Shown: positions 1 through 8,025 of the stretch, piece by piece
Position numbering within the stretch: the stretch's first letter is position 1
Layout: each line of letters starts with the position of its first letter
Source: UKL13-2 sp947085425
Lineage (GTDB): Bacteria > Pseudomonadota > Gammaproteobacteria > Burkholderiales > Usitatibacteraceae
Assembly (NCBI GenBank): GCA_947085425.1
Contig: CAMTWK010000045.1
Span: 1 to 16,586 of the forward strand
Length of the DNA: 16,586 bases
Reading direction: 5' to 3'
Notes under the pieces: model-generated
The model's input: the letters and a program-made list of their open reading frames with translations, nothing else
Databases searched by the model: none
What the model was told of the DNA's origin: nothing
Translations under genes and position numbers: made by a program

Positions 1-137
1 GCCTTGGCTTCGCCGCCAAATTTCTTCGCCAATACGGTCGTGATCGCCGCCGTCAGCGTCGTCTTGCCGTGATCTACGTGACCAATCGTGCCTACGTTAA
101 CGTGTGGCTTGGTTCGTTCAAACTTGCCTTTTGCCAT
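1..137 (-). CDS. tuf: Elongation factor Tu, N-terminal part (downstream tuf copy, cut by the window edge)
   Basis: EF-Tu is the cytoplasmic GTPase that brings aminoacyl-tRNA to the ribosomal A site. Only the first 45 codons are present; the gene runs off the left edge. The translation starts MAKGKFERTKPHVNVGTIGH and carries the G1 P-loop GHVDHGKT at residues 19-26, which is diagnostic of EF-Tu. The ATG at 137-135 is preceded by GAGGA (148-144) with 6 nt between, a good ribosome binding site. It lies 44 bp after fusA with no terminator visible between them, so it is very likely co-transcribed as the last gene of the str unit. A second tuf copy ends at the other edge of the window. Confidence 0.98.
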   Translation of the reverse strand, partial: MAKGKFERTKPHVNVGTIGHVDHGKTTLTAAITTVLAKKFGGEAK

Positions 138-181
138 TTTCTGTCCTCGTCAAAAGAATCTAATTCAAAAATTCAAAAAAT

Positions 182-2284
182 CTATTTTTTGCTGTTAATG
201 ATGGCTTCAGCCACATTTTTCGGCGCTTCCGAATAATGCTTGAATTCCATTGTGTACGTCGCACGACCCTGGGTCGCCGAACGCAACGATGTTGAATATC
301 CAAACATTTCTGAAAGGGGCACTTCGGCCTTAATCACCTTGCCGCCACCCCCGGAAATATCTTCCATGCCTTGCACCATGCCACGACGTGAGGACAAATC
401 GCCCATCACTGTGCCAGCATAATCTTCTGGCGTCTCCACCTCAACGGCCATCATCGGCTCAAGCAACACCGGGTTTGCTTTGCGCATACCGTCTTTGAAG
501 CCCATCGACGCGGCCATCTTGAAGGCATTTTCGTTTGAGTCAACATCGTGGTATGAACCGAAATGCAGGGTCACCTTGACGTCAACCACCGGGTAACCCG
601 CCAACACGCCATTGGGCAACGTTTCGAGCAAACCCTTTTCAACCGCGGGGATAAATTCGCGCGGAACCACACCACCTTTAATTGCGTCGACGAACTCAAA
701 ACCCTTGCCCGCCTCTTGTGGCTCTACTTTCAAAACCACGTGGCCATACTGGCCGCGTCCGCCTGACTGCTTAACGAATTTTCCTTCGGCATTCTCTACC
801 GTGCCACGGATAGTTTCACGATAGGCGACCTGCGGTTTGCCCACTGATGCTTCCACGCCGAATTCGCGCCGCATGCGATCAACAATAATTTCGAGGTGAA
901 GTTCACCCATGCCGGAAATAATCGTCTGGCCGGACTCTTCATCGGTGCGCACACGAAACGATGGGTCTTCCGCAGCCAAACGACTGAGCGCAATGCCCAT
1001 CTTTTCCTGGTCCGCTTTGGTCTTCGGCTCAACCGCCTGAGAAATAACCGGCTCAGGGAATATCATGCGCTCCAACGTCAAAATCGCATTCGGATCACAC
1101 AGCGTTTCACCAGTTGTAACGTCCTTCATACCGATACAGGCCGCAATATCTCCCGCGCAAATTTCATCAATCTCTTCGCGGTTATTTGCATGCATCTGCA
1201 CAATACGACCAATACGCTCTTTTTTGCCGCGAACAGGGTTGTAAACCGTGTCACCTTTGGACAAAATACCCGAGTAAACACGCACAAACGTCAACTGCCC
1301 CACAAATGGGTCGGTCATCAATTTAAATGCAAGCGCGGAGAATTTTTCTTTGTCATCAGCCATCCGGGTAACCGGATTTTCGCTCTCATCCATACCCTTA
1401 ACAGGCGGAATATCGGTCGGCGCGGGCATATACTCAATCACGGCATCAAGCATGGCTTGAACGCCCTTGTTTTTGAATGCTGAGCCACATAGCATGGGCA
1501 CGATTTCGCTCTTGATGGTGCGCTCGCGGATGCCGGCTTTGATCTCTTCCTCGGTGAGTTTGCCACCCTCCAAGTACTTATTCATCAATTCTTCATTGGC
1601 CTCAGCGGCCGATTCAACCATCTTGTTATGCCACTCGTTGCAAACATCAATCATATCCGCCGGGATGTCACCATAAGTGAACGTAACGCCTTTATCTTCT
1701 TCACTCCAGATAATGGCTTTCATCTTGACGAGGTCAACCAAACCCTTGAAGTTCTCTTCGGCACCAATTGGCACCTGCAAAGGAACAGGATTTGCCTTTA
1801 GACGCGCCTTCATCTGGTCATAGACCTTGAAGAAATTGGCACCGGTACGGTCCATCTTATTGACAAATGCCAGACGCGGCACCTTGTATTTGTTGGCCTG
1901 ACGCCAGACGGTCTCCGACTGCGGCTGCACACCACCAACCGCGCAATAGACCATACACGCGCCGTCAAGCACACGCATGGAGCGCTCAACTTCGATGGTG
2001 AAGTCTACGTGACCCGGGGTGTCGATAATGTTAATGCGATGTTGCTGGTAGTTTTTGGCCATACCGCTCCAAAAACACGTGGTCGCGGCAGAGGTAATGG
2101 TGATGCCACGCTCCTGCTCCTGCTCCATCCAATCCATAGTCGCTGCGCCATCGTGCACTTCGCCGATTTTGTGATTTACACCCGTGTAAAACAAAATGCG
2201 CTCTGTAGTCGTGGTTTTACCCGCGTCAATGTGCGCCGAAATTCCGATGTTGCGATAACGTTCGATTGGGGTTTTGCGTGCCAT
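182..2284 (-). CDS. fusA: Elongation factor G
   Basis: EF-G is the GTPase that drives translocation and, with RRF, ribosome recycling. The product has 700 residues, close to the E. coli length. Visible motifs are the P-loop AHIDAGKT (17-24), switch I with RGITIT (59-64), G3 DTPGH (88-92) with catalytic His92, G4 NKMD (142-145), a later GSAFKNKG, and the domain IV stretch KQSGGRGQYGH. I start at ATG 2284 (MARKTPIERYRN), the family's usual N-terminus, with GAAGG at 2297-2293 eight bases upstream. An in-frame TTG at 2299 would add MKVSL, but it overlaps that Shine-Dalgarno and is rejected. The gene follows rpsG after an unusually long 190-bp spacer and precedes tuf by 44 bp. Confidence 0.98.
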   Translation of the reverse strand: MARKTPIERYRNIGISAHIDAGKTTTTERILFYTGVNHKIGEVHDGAATMDWMEQEQERGITITSAATTCFWSGMAKNYQQHRINIIDTPGHVDFTIEVERSMRVLDGACMVYCAVGGVQPQSETVWRQANKYKVPRLAFVNKMDRTGANFFKVYDQMKARLKANPVPLQVPIGAEENFKGLVDLVKMKAIIWSEEDKGVTFTYGDIPADMIDVCNEWHNKMVESAAEANEELMNKYLEGGKLTEEEIKAGIRERTIKSEIVPMLCGSAFKNKGVQAMLDAVIEYMPAPTDIPPVKGMDESENPVTRMADDKEKFSALAFKLMTDPFVGQLTFVRVYSGILSKGDTVYNPVRGKKERIGRIVQMHANNREEIDEICAGDIAACIGMKDVTTGETLCDPNAILTLERMIFPEPVISQAVEPKTKADQEKMGIALSRLAAEDPSFRVRTDEESGQTIISGMGELHLEIIVDRMRREFGVEASVGKPQVAYRETIRGTVENAEGKFVKQSGGRGQYGHVVLKVEPQEAGKGFEFVDAIKGGVVPREFIPAVEKGLLETLPNGVLAGYPVVDVKVTLHFGSYHDVDSNENAFKMAASMGFKDGMRKANPVLLEPMMAVEVETPEDYAGTVMGDLSSRRGMVQGMEDISGGGGKVIKAEVPLSEMFGYSTSLRSATQGRATYTMEFKHYSEAPKNVAEAIINSKK

Positions 2285-2312
2285 TAAACTAACCTTCAAT
2301 ATCTTTCAAACG

Positions 2313-2356
2313 AAGCGGCCAAGCCACAAGCCGCTACTTTTATTTATTTGCCGCTT
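2313..2356 (-). promoter_or_regulatory. Competing hairpins in the rpsG-fusA spacer
   Basis: In the transcript, GCCGCTT read from 2319-2313 can pair with AGCGGC at 2335-2330, forming a 6-bp stem with a 10-nt loop. It can instead pair with AAGCGGC at 2356-2350, a 7-bp stem. The two options exclude each other and lie about 30-70 nt before the fusA start. The rest of the 190-bp spacer (2285-2474) shows no ORF and no clear promoter. This could be a local translation or processing element for fusA; the function is inference. Confidence 0.3.
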
Positions 2357-2474
2357 GCGCGACTAACTGACAAATTGAAACACACGTGCAACTGGATTTA
2401 CTGTGGAATCGGTTGCCAGAACTGAACGGCCACCTCGCCCCACACCACTCAACGCGCGTTAAATCAATTTGCGA

Positions 2475-2945
2475 CTAGAACCGGTAATGTGCAAAGGCCT
2501 TGTTTGCCTCAGCCATACGGTGAACTTCTTCGCGCTTTTTAATCGCCGCGCCACGACCTTCGGCTGCGTCAATCAATTCGCCCGCAAGACGCGCGCCCAT
2601 TGATTTTTCGCCACGCTTGCGCGCCGCCTCACGAATCCAGCGCATAGACAGAGCCAAACGCCGCACCGGACGAACTTCAACCGGCACCTGATAATTTGCG
2701 CCACCGACGCGACGCGATTTAACTTCAACCATCGGCTTTACAGCGTTGATGGCCGTACTAAACACCTCGATTGGATCCTTTCCGGATTTTTTCTGGATTT
2801 GATCCAAGGCACCATAAATAATGCGCTCGGCAACTGACTTTTTACCGGCAGTCATAAGCACATTGACGAACTTTGAAAGTTCGACATTTTTGAATTTCGG
2901 ATCCGGAAGGATCTCGCGTTTGGGGACTTCGCGACGACGAGGCAT
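2475..2945 (-). CDS. rpsG: Small ribosomal subunit protein S7
   Basis: S7 is a primary 16S rRNA-binding protein that nucleates assembly of the 30S head and contacts the E-site tRNA. The 156-residue product begins MPRRREVPKREILPDPKF and ends AFAHYRF, both typical of S7. It has the basic N-terminal rRNA-binding arm and the GGANYQVPVEVRPVRR segment (81-96), which includes the conserved hairpin region. The ATG at 2945 has GAGGAAA just upstream. It sits 46 bp after rpsL in the str unit. In E. coli S7 represses its own operon by binding the rpsL-rpsG intercistronic RNA. Here that spacer is short and I see no strong conserved structure in it, so regulation by S7 is possible but not shown. Confidence 0.98.
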   Translation of the reverse strand: MPRRREVPKREILPDPKFKNVELSKFVNVLMTAGKKSVAERIIYGALDQIQKKSGKDPIEVFSTAINAVKPMVEVKSRRVGGANYQVPVEVRPVRRLALSMRWIREAARKRGEKSMGARLAGELIDAAEGRGAAIKKREEVHRMAEANKAFAHYRF

Positions 2946-2991
2946 GATTGTTTCCTCTTACAAATTGCTGAATAAAATGATGGGGGGACGC

Positions 2992-3378
2992 TTACTTTGC
3001 GCCGCCGGCCTTTGGCCGCTTGGTACCGTACTTGGAACGCGACTGCTTGCGGTCTTTCACGCCAGCCGTATCCAAAGAACCACGCACCATGTGATAACGA
3101 ACGCCCGGTAAATCCTTTACACGGCCGCCACGAATCAACACAACTGAGTGTTCTTGGAGGTTGTGGCCTTCGCCACCAATGTATGAAATGACTTCGTAGC
3201 CATTGACGAGGCGCACCTTGGCGACCTTACGCAAAGCCGAGTTCGGCTTCTTTGGGGTCGTGGTATAGACGCGTGTGCAAACGCCGCGTTTTTGCGGGCT
3301 GTTTTGCAAGGCTGGCGACTTGCTTTTCACGGTAACTTTGATGCGCGGCTTGCGCAGCAACTGATTAATGGTTGGCAT
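2992..3378 (-). CDS. rpsL: Small ribosomal subunit protein S12
   Basis: S12 sits at the decoding centre of the 30S subunit and affects fidelity. The 128-residue product begins MPTINQLLRKPR and contains TTTPKKPNSALRKV (39-52) and GGRVKDLPGVRYH (84-96). Lys43, Lys88 and Pro91 (counting Met as 1) are wild type, so the common streptomycin-resistance substitutions are absent. Asp89, the site of methylthiolation in other bacteria, is also present. The C-terminus extends by GGAK beyond the usual KRPKA end. It is the first gene of the str-type unit, behind the promoter at 3544-3573. Confidence 0.98.
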   Translation of the reverse strand: MPTINQLLRKPRIKVTVKSKSPALQNSPQKRGVCTRVYTTTPKKPNSALRKVAKVRLVNGYEVISYIGGEGHNLQEHSVVLIRGGRVKDLPGVRYHMVRGSLDTAGVKDRKQSRSKYGTKRPKAGGAK

Positions 3379-3416
3379 AGGTAAATCCGCTCGATATAAA
3401 TCGAATAGTGGTCAAT

Positions 3417-3447
3417 GGCTAAATTTTTTCCTGCTCGAAACTTAGCC
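3417..3447 (-). promoter_or_regulatory. Hairpin in the rpsL 5' leader
   Basis: In the transcript GGCTAAGTTT (3447-3438) pairs with AAATTTAGCC (3426-3417), giving a 10-bp stem with one G-U wobble and an 11-nt loop. It ends about 38 nt before the rpsL start codon and has no U-tract after it, so it is not an intrinsic terminator. A role in mRNA stability or translational control of S12 is possible; the structure is visible, the function is inferred. Confidence 0.4.
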
Positions 3448-3477
3448 CAGAAAATGGTACGGGAAGCCTCGGGTTCT

Positions 3478-3546
3478 AATACAGGGCTCTTTGAAAAATG
3501 CCCGCGATCAAATCGGAGGGCAGTACTTTTCGAAGAGCCTTGTATT
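3478..3546. repeat. Long imperfect inverted repeat at the rpsL operon start site
   Basis: The arms at 3478-3499 and 3525-3546 are 22 nt each and differ from perfect complementarity at 3 positions. Nested inside are GCCC/GGGC (3500-3503 with 3518-3521) and CGAT/ATCG (3505-3508 with 3512-3515) around a CAA loop. The right arm overlaps the edge of the predicted -10 box and covers the expected start site near 3537, so the nascent rpsL mRNA would begin with this hairpin. The remainder of the 395-bp rpoC-rpsL spacer holds the promoter, the terminator, a large palindrome and no credible gene. Confidence 0.6.
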
Positions 3547-3573
3547 TTAAGGCGAAGTGTAGGGCGATGTCAA
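3544..3573 (-). promoter_or_regulatory. Sigma-70 promoter of the rpsL-rpsG-fusA-tuf unit
   Basis: On the minus strand a perfect -35 TTGACA (3573-3568) is separated by 18 bp from TAAAAT (3549-3544), one mismatch from the -10 consensus. The DNA upstream of the -35 is A/T-rich, as expected for an UP element. Initiation is expected near 3537, giving a leader of about 160 nt before rpsL. Its place just after the rpoC terminator supports an independent transcription unit. This is a motif match only; no start-site data are available. Confidence 0.7.
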
Positions 3574-3640
3574 ACATCTAATACGTTTATTGTTGAATTT
3601 GCTGGTTCTTTTAAAAAATACTTTATTTCCCGCAAATAGT

Positions 3641-3667
3641 AACTTCGTCAGCGGCAACTTCGTCGGC
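3641..3667. repeat. Short imperfect tandem direct repeat
   Basis: AACTTCGTCAGCGGC at 3641-3655 is followed directly by AACTTCGTCGGC at 3656-3667, the same unit with a 3-base deletion. It lies just beyond the rpoC terminator in non-coding DNA. It looks like a local slippage product; no function is suggested. Confidence 0.5.
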
Positions 3668-3676
3668 AACCCGCAG

Positions 3677-3707
3677 AAAAGGAAAGCCCACCTAAGGCGG
3701 GCTTTCC
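3677..3707 (-). terminator. Rho-independent terminator after rpoC
   Basis: On the minus strand GGAAAGCCCGCC (3707-3696) pairs with GGTGGGCTTTCC (3692-3681) around a TTA loop. This is an unbroken 12-bp stem with one G-U wobble, followed at once by TTTTCT. It lies about 70 nt after the rpoC stop and before the rpsL promoter, in the right place to end the long secE-to-rpoC transcription unit. The plus-strand reading lacks a T-tract, so the terminator is directional. Confidence 0.88.
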
Positions 3708-3717
3708 GAATCTTCAT

Positions 3718-3763
3718 TCTTGGCTGCCGATAGATGGGTATTCCCATCTATCGGCAGCCAAGA
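3718..3763. repeat. 21-bp perfect inverted repeat just after rpoC
   Basis: Positions 3718-3738 and 3743-3763 are exact reverse complements, with only TATT between them; the core reads TGGCTGCCGATAGATGGG. It begins 10 bp after the rpoC stop codon and is followed 10 bp later by the canonical terminator stem. It has no U-tract of its own on the minus strand. A 3' stability hairpin protecting rpoC mRNA, a component of a tandem terminator, or a copy of a small dispersed palindromic repeat are all possible. The palindrome is certain; its role is not. Confidence 0.85.
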
Positions 3764-3773
3764 GCGCGACTAC

Positions 3774-6700
3774 TTACGCGGCTTCTTCAGTCGACTTTTC
3801 TTCAGTTTCATCAATCACAAAACCGAAGTCTGCCGACGAGGTAGACGCACGCGGCCCGACACGCTTGCGCGCACGGTGATATGCCAACCCGGTACCTGCC
3901 GGGATCAATCGACCGACAATAACGTTTTCCTTGAGTCCACGTAGATCGTCTTTTTTGCCCATGATTGCCGCTTCCGTCAGCACGCGGGTTGTTTCCTGGA
4001 AGGACGCAGCAGAAATGAACGAGTCGGTCGACAACGATGCCTTGGTAATACCGAGCAAGTTGTAATTGTATTGCGCCGGCTTCTTGCCTTCCTTGATCAT
4101 CTTGTCGTTTTCACCCAATACCTCGGCACGCTCCAACTGCTCGCCAAGAATAAAGCGGCTCTCGCCCGGATCGACAATCGAAACACGACGCAACATTTGA
4201 CGCACGATCACTTCAATATGTTTATCGTTGATCTTTACGCCCTGCAGTCGATAAACGTCCTGCACCTCGTCGGTAATGTATCGCGCCAATGCTTCCATAC
4301 CCTGCAAACGCAAAATATCATGCGGGTCGGCCGGGCCGTCGACAATCGTTTCCCCCTTATTGACCACTTGACCATCGTGCGCGGTTACGTGTTTGTCCTT
4401 AGGGATCAAATATTCATGCGGCGAACCGTCGAAGTCAGTGATTACCAACCTTTGCTTGCCTTTGGTTTCCTTGCCGAACGAAACGGTTCCCGTGACCTCA
4501 GCCAATACACCGGCGTCTTTTGGTGAACGCGCCTCAAACAACTCGGCAACACGCGGCAGACCGCCGGTGATGTCGCGCGTTTTTGATGATTCTTGCGGAA
4601 TACGCGCCATCACTTCACCCACACCGACCTGCTGACCGTTCTTGACCGTGATAATGGAGCCAATCTGGAAGGTATAGGCAACCGGCGCATCGGAATTGTT
4701 TTGCTTCATTTCCTTGCCGCCCGCGCCGAGCAACTTTACCGCTGGACGCAATCCTTTGGACGCAGCTGAGCCGCGACGCTTTGGGTCGATCACAACCAAA
4801 CTTGACAGACCGGTGGTCTCATCGATTTGTTTGGCCACGGTGACGCCCTCTTCGACGTTGTCGAAGCGGACTTCACCGGCATACTCGGTAATAATCGGAC
4901 GGGTATGTGGATCCCAGGTTGCCAGCGTTTGACCGGCCTTGATTTTGTCGCCATCTTTAGACGACATCATCGCGCCGTACGGCACTTTATGGCGCTCACG
5001 CTCACGACCGGCGTCGTCGGCAATAATGGCCTCACCGCTGCGTGAAATGACAATCACCTCGCCGCGCACATTATTTACATGACGCATCGTGTTGATAAAT
5101 TTCAACGTGCCGGCCGATTTTGCCTCGATGCTGCTCGAAGCGGCCGTACGCGACGCCGCGCCACCAATGTGGAATGTACGCATGGTCAACTGGGTGCCCG
5201 GCTCGCCAATCGACTGAGCCGCAATCACACCCACCGCCTCGCCGAGATTGATCATCGAGCCACGGCCAAGATCGCGACCGTAACACTTTGCGCACAACCC
5301 ATAACGGGTGTCGCAAGTCAGCGGTGTACGCACCTTGACTTCATCGATTGCGGCCTCGTCAATTGCTTCGACCATATCTTCATCCAGCAAGGTTCCGGTT
5401 GCAAGCATGATCTTGCCGGTTTCTGGATGAACGACATCACCTTGCAACACCCGGCCAAGAATTCGTTCGCGCAGTGCTTCAATCACTTCGCCACCCTCGA
5501 CCAAGGCTTTTACCACCAGACCGTTTTCGGTTTTGCAATCATCTTCGGTCACAACCAAATCCTGCGTGACGTCGACCAAACGCCGGGTCAAATATCCGGA
5601 GTTGGCCGTTTTCAACGCTGTATCGGCCAGACCTTTACGGGCACCGTGGGTCGAAATAAAGTACTGCAACACATTCAAACCTTCGCGGAAGTTCGCTGTG
5701 ATTGGCGTCTCGATAATCGAACCATCCGGCTTCGCCATCAATCCACGCATACCCGCCAACTGACGAATCTGCGCAACCGACCCGCGCGCACCGGAATCAG
5801 CCATCATGTAAATCGAGTTGAATGATTCCTGGGTGGTTTGTTTGCCGTCAAGCGTTGTGACCGGCTCGGAACCCAACTGCTCCATCATGGCTTTCGCCAC
5901 CTGGTCACCGGCGCGGCCCCAAATATCAACGACCTTGTTATAACGTTCACCCTGCGTGACCAAACCGGAGGTGTATTGGGCTTCAATTTCTTTGACCTCT
6001 TGCTCGGCCGTAGCAATGATTTCTTTCTTTTGCGGCGGCACCAACATATCGTCAATCGAAATCGACAATCCGGCGCGCGTGGCGTAGGTGAATCCCGTAT
6101 ACATCAATTGATCGGTGAAAATAACCGTTTCACGAATGCCACAACGACGGAATGCGGCATTAATAATTTTGGAAATTTCTTTTTTCTTCAGCGCCTTGTT
6201 GATGTGTGTGAACGGCAATCCTGGCGGCAATATCTCCGACAAAATTGCCCGGCCAACGGTGGTTTCATAGCGCTGCACACGATTAAAGATTTCACCCTTT
6301 TCATCTTTGTCGGTTTCGGCGATACGCACGATAATTTTTGCGTTCAACGACACTTCGCCAGTTTCGTAAGCACGTTGCGCTTCGGCGACGTTAATAAACA
6401 TCGAACCCTCACCTTTCGCCGCAACACGTTCGCGGGTCATGTAATACAGACCCAACACGATATCCTGCGATGGCACAATCGATGGTTCGCCGGACGCCGG
6501 GAACAAAATGTTGTTTGATGCCAGCATCAGTGTGCGGCACTCCATCTGTGCTTCCAGCGAAATTGGCACGTGAACCGCCATTTGGTCACCGTCAAAGTCG
6601 GCGTTAAACGCCGCACAGACCAGTGGGTGCAATTGGATCGCTTTACCTTCGATCAAAACTGGTTCGAACGCCTGGATGCCCAAACGATGCAAGGTTGGCG

Positions 6701-7976
6701 CACGGTTCAGCATCACCGGATGCTCGCGAATCACGTCCTCAAGAATATCCCAGACCAACGGCTCTTCGGCTTCGACCATTTTTTTTGCGGCCTTGATCGT
6801 GGTGGCGGCGCCGAGCACTTCAAGCTTGTGGAAAATGAACGGCTTGAACAATTCCAGCGCCATCTTTTTCGGCAGACCACACTGATGCAACTTGAGTGTT
6901 GGACCGACCACAATTACCGAGCGACCCGAGTAGTCCACACGTTTGCCGAGCAAGTTCTGACGGAAACGGCCTGACTTTCCTTTGATCATGTCAGCGAGCG
7001 ACTTCAATGCACGCTTGTTGGCGCCGGTCATGGCTTTGCCACGGCGACCGTTGTCGAGCAATGAGTCAACCGACTCCTGCAACATACGCTTTTCGTTGCG
7101 AACAATAATTTCCGGCGCCTTTAACTCGAGCAAGCGCTTGAGACGGTTGTTACGGTTGATGACGCGGCGATAGAGGTCGTTCAAATCCGAGGTGGCAAAA
7201 CGACCGCCATCGAGTGGCACCAACGGACGCAAATCCGGTGGCAACACAGGCAACACTTCCATCACCATCCAATCCGGCTTGATACCGGACTTCTGGAACG
7301 CTTCGAGCACTTTGGTGCGTTTGGCAATTTTTTTGATCTTCGCTTCCGAGCCGGTATTGCCCAAGTCCTTGCGGAGCTGTTCCATTTCCGACTTGATGTC
7401 GAGTTTGCGCAACAATTCACGCACACCTTCGGCGCCCATTAACGCGACAAAATCATCACCGTACTCTTCGACCTTGGCCAAATAGTCGTCTTCGGTCAGA
7501 AGCTGGCATTTGTTCAGCGGTGTCATACCGGGATCAACCACCACGAATGCTTCGAAATACAACACCCGCTCGATATCACGCAAGGTCATGTCGAGCACCA
7601 TTCCCAAACGGGACGGCAACGACTTTAAAAACCAGATGTGTGCGGTCGGCGAGGCCAATTCGATGTGCCCCATGCGCTCGCGACGGACTTTGGAAAGCGT
7701 GACTTCAACGCCGCACTTTTCACAAATCACCCCACGATGTTTGAGGCGCTTGTACTTTCCGCACAAACATTCGTAGTCTTTGATCGGCCCGAAAATTTTC
7801 GCGCAAAACAAACCATCACGCTCGGGTTTGAATGTACGGTAGTTGATGGTTTCCGGCTTTTTGACTTCGCCGTAGGACCAAGAACGGATTTTTTCAGGTG
7901 ATGCCAAGCCAATCTTGATGGCATCAAATTCTTCTTCTTGCGTCACTTGCTTGAATAGGTCTAGTAGAGCTTTCAT
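3774..7976 (-). CDS. rpoC: DNA-directed RNA polymerase subunit beta prime
   Basis: RpoC holds the catalytic Mg of RNA polymerase. The 1400-residue product is close to the 1407 of E. coli and complete. The N-terminal zinc site has Cys70, Cys72, Cys85 and Cys88. The catalytic NADFDGDQM places the three Mg-binding aspartates at 460, 462 and 464, the same numbering as E. coli. Further on are the bridge-helix region (VAQIRQLAGMRGLMAKPDGS), the second zinc cluster (CDTRYGLCAKCYGRD) and the trigger-loop segment LTMRTFHIGG. The C-terminus is acidic (DETEEKSTEEAA). The ATG at 7976 has GGAG 7 nt upstream. rpoC follows rpoB after 109 bp that contain a strong hairpin, and ends before a palindrome and a terminator. 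Confidence 0.99.
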   Translation of the reverse strand: MKALLDLFKQVTQEEEFDAIKIGLASPEKIRSWSYGEVKKPETINYRTFKPERDGLFCAKIFGPIKDYECLCGKYKRLKHRGVICEKCGVEVTLSKVRRERMGHIELASPTAHIWFLKSLPSRLGMVLDMTLRDIERVLYFEAFVVVDPGMTPLNKCQLLTEDDYLAKVEEYGDDFVALMGAEGVRELLRKLDIKSEMEQLRKDLGNTGSEAKIKKIAKRTKVLEAFQKSGIKPDWMVMEVLPVLPPDLRPLVPLDGGRFATSDLNDLYRRVINRNNRLKRLLELKAPEIIVRNEKRMLQESVDSLLDNGRRGKAMTGANKRALKSLADMIKGKSGRFRQNLLGKRVDYSGRSVIVVGPTLKLHQCGLPKKMALELFKPFIFHKLEVLGAATTIKAAKKMVEAEEPLVWDILEDVIREHPVMLNRAPTLHRLGIQAFEPVLIEGKAIQLHPLVCAAFNADFDGDQMAVHVPISLEAQMECRTLMLASNNILFPASGEPSIVPSQDIVLGLYYMTRERVAAKGEGSMFINVAEAQRAYETGEVSLNAKIIVRIAETDKDEKGEIFNRVQRYETTVGRAILSEILPPGLPFTHINKALKKKEISKIINAAFRRCGIRETVIFTDQLMYTGFTYATRAGLSISIDDMLVPPQKKEIIATAEQEVKEIEAQYTSGLVTQGERYNKVVDIWGRAGDQVAKAMMEQLGSEPVTTLDGKQTTQESFNSIYMMADSGARGSVAQIRQLAGMRGLMAKPDGSIIETPITANFREGLNVLQYFISTHGARKGLADTALKTANSGYLTRRLVDVTQDLVVTEDDCKTENGLVVKALVEGGEVIEALRERILGRVLQGDVVHPETGKIMLATGTLLDEDMVEAIDEAAIDEVKVRTPLTCDTRYGLCAKCYGRDLGRGSMINLGEAVGVIAAQSIGEPGTQLTMRTFHIGGAASRTAASSSIEAKSAGTLKFINTMRHVNNVRGEVIVISRSGEAIIADDAGRERERHKVPYGAMMSSKDGDKIKAGQTLATWDPHTRPIITEYAGEVRFDNVEEGVTVAKQIDETTGLSSLVVIDPKRRGSAASKGLRPAVKLLGAGGKEMKQNNSDAPVAYTFQIGSIITVKNGQQVGVGEVMARIPQESSKTRDITGGLPRVAELFEARSPKDAGVLAEVTGTVSFGKETKGKQRLVITDFDGSPHEYLIPKDKHVTAHDGQVVNKGETIVDGPADPHDILRLQGMEALARYITDEVQDVYRLQGVKINDKHIEVIVRQMLRRVSIVDPGESRFILGEQLERAEVLGENDKMIKEGKKPAQYNYNLLGITKASLSTDSFISAASFQETTRVLTEAAIMGKKDDLRGLKENVIVGRLIPAGTGLAYHRARKRVGPRASTSSADFGFVIDETEEKSTEEAA

Positions 7977-8025
7977 TTATTACTCCAAGTATTTGGCTGG
8001 ACAGTTGCGGGATCAGTCGAAAGAG

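Noticed and set aside
896..1483. Plus-strand 195-codon frame antisense to fusA
   Set aside because: Shadow of fusA with no ribosome binding site and no recognisable domain.
2285..2299. TTG start adding MKVSL to EF-G
   Set aside because: The TTG overlaps the Shine-Dalgarno that serves the ATG at 2284, and the family begins at MARKTP.
3415..3639. Plus-strand 74-codon frame (MAKFFPARN...) in the rpoC-rpsL spacer
   Set aside because: No Shine-Dalgarno, no recognisable family, and it overlaps the str promoter and two leader hairpins on the opposite strand.
3547..3747. Minus-strand 66-codon frame between rpoC and rpsL
   Set aside because: It reads through the palindrome and terminator, overlaps the promoter, and the product has no recognisable features.
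5079..5825. Long plus-strand frame (248 codons) antisense to rpoC
   Set aside because: A reading-frame shadow of a highly biased conserved gene; the composition is not protein-like and rpoC is intact on the other strand.
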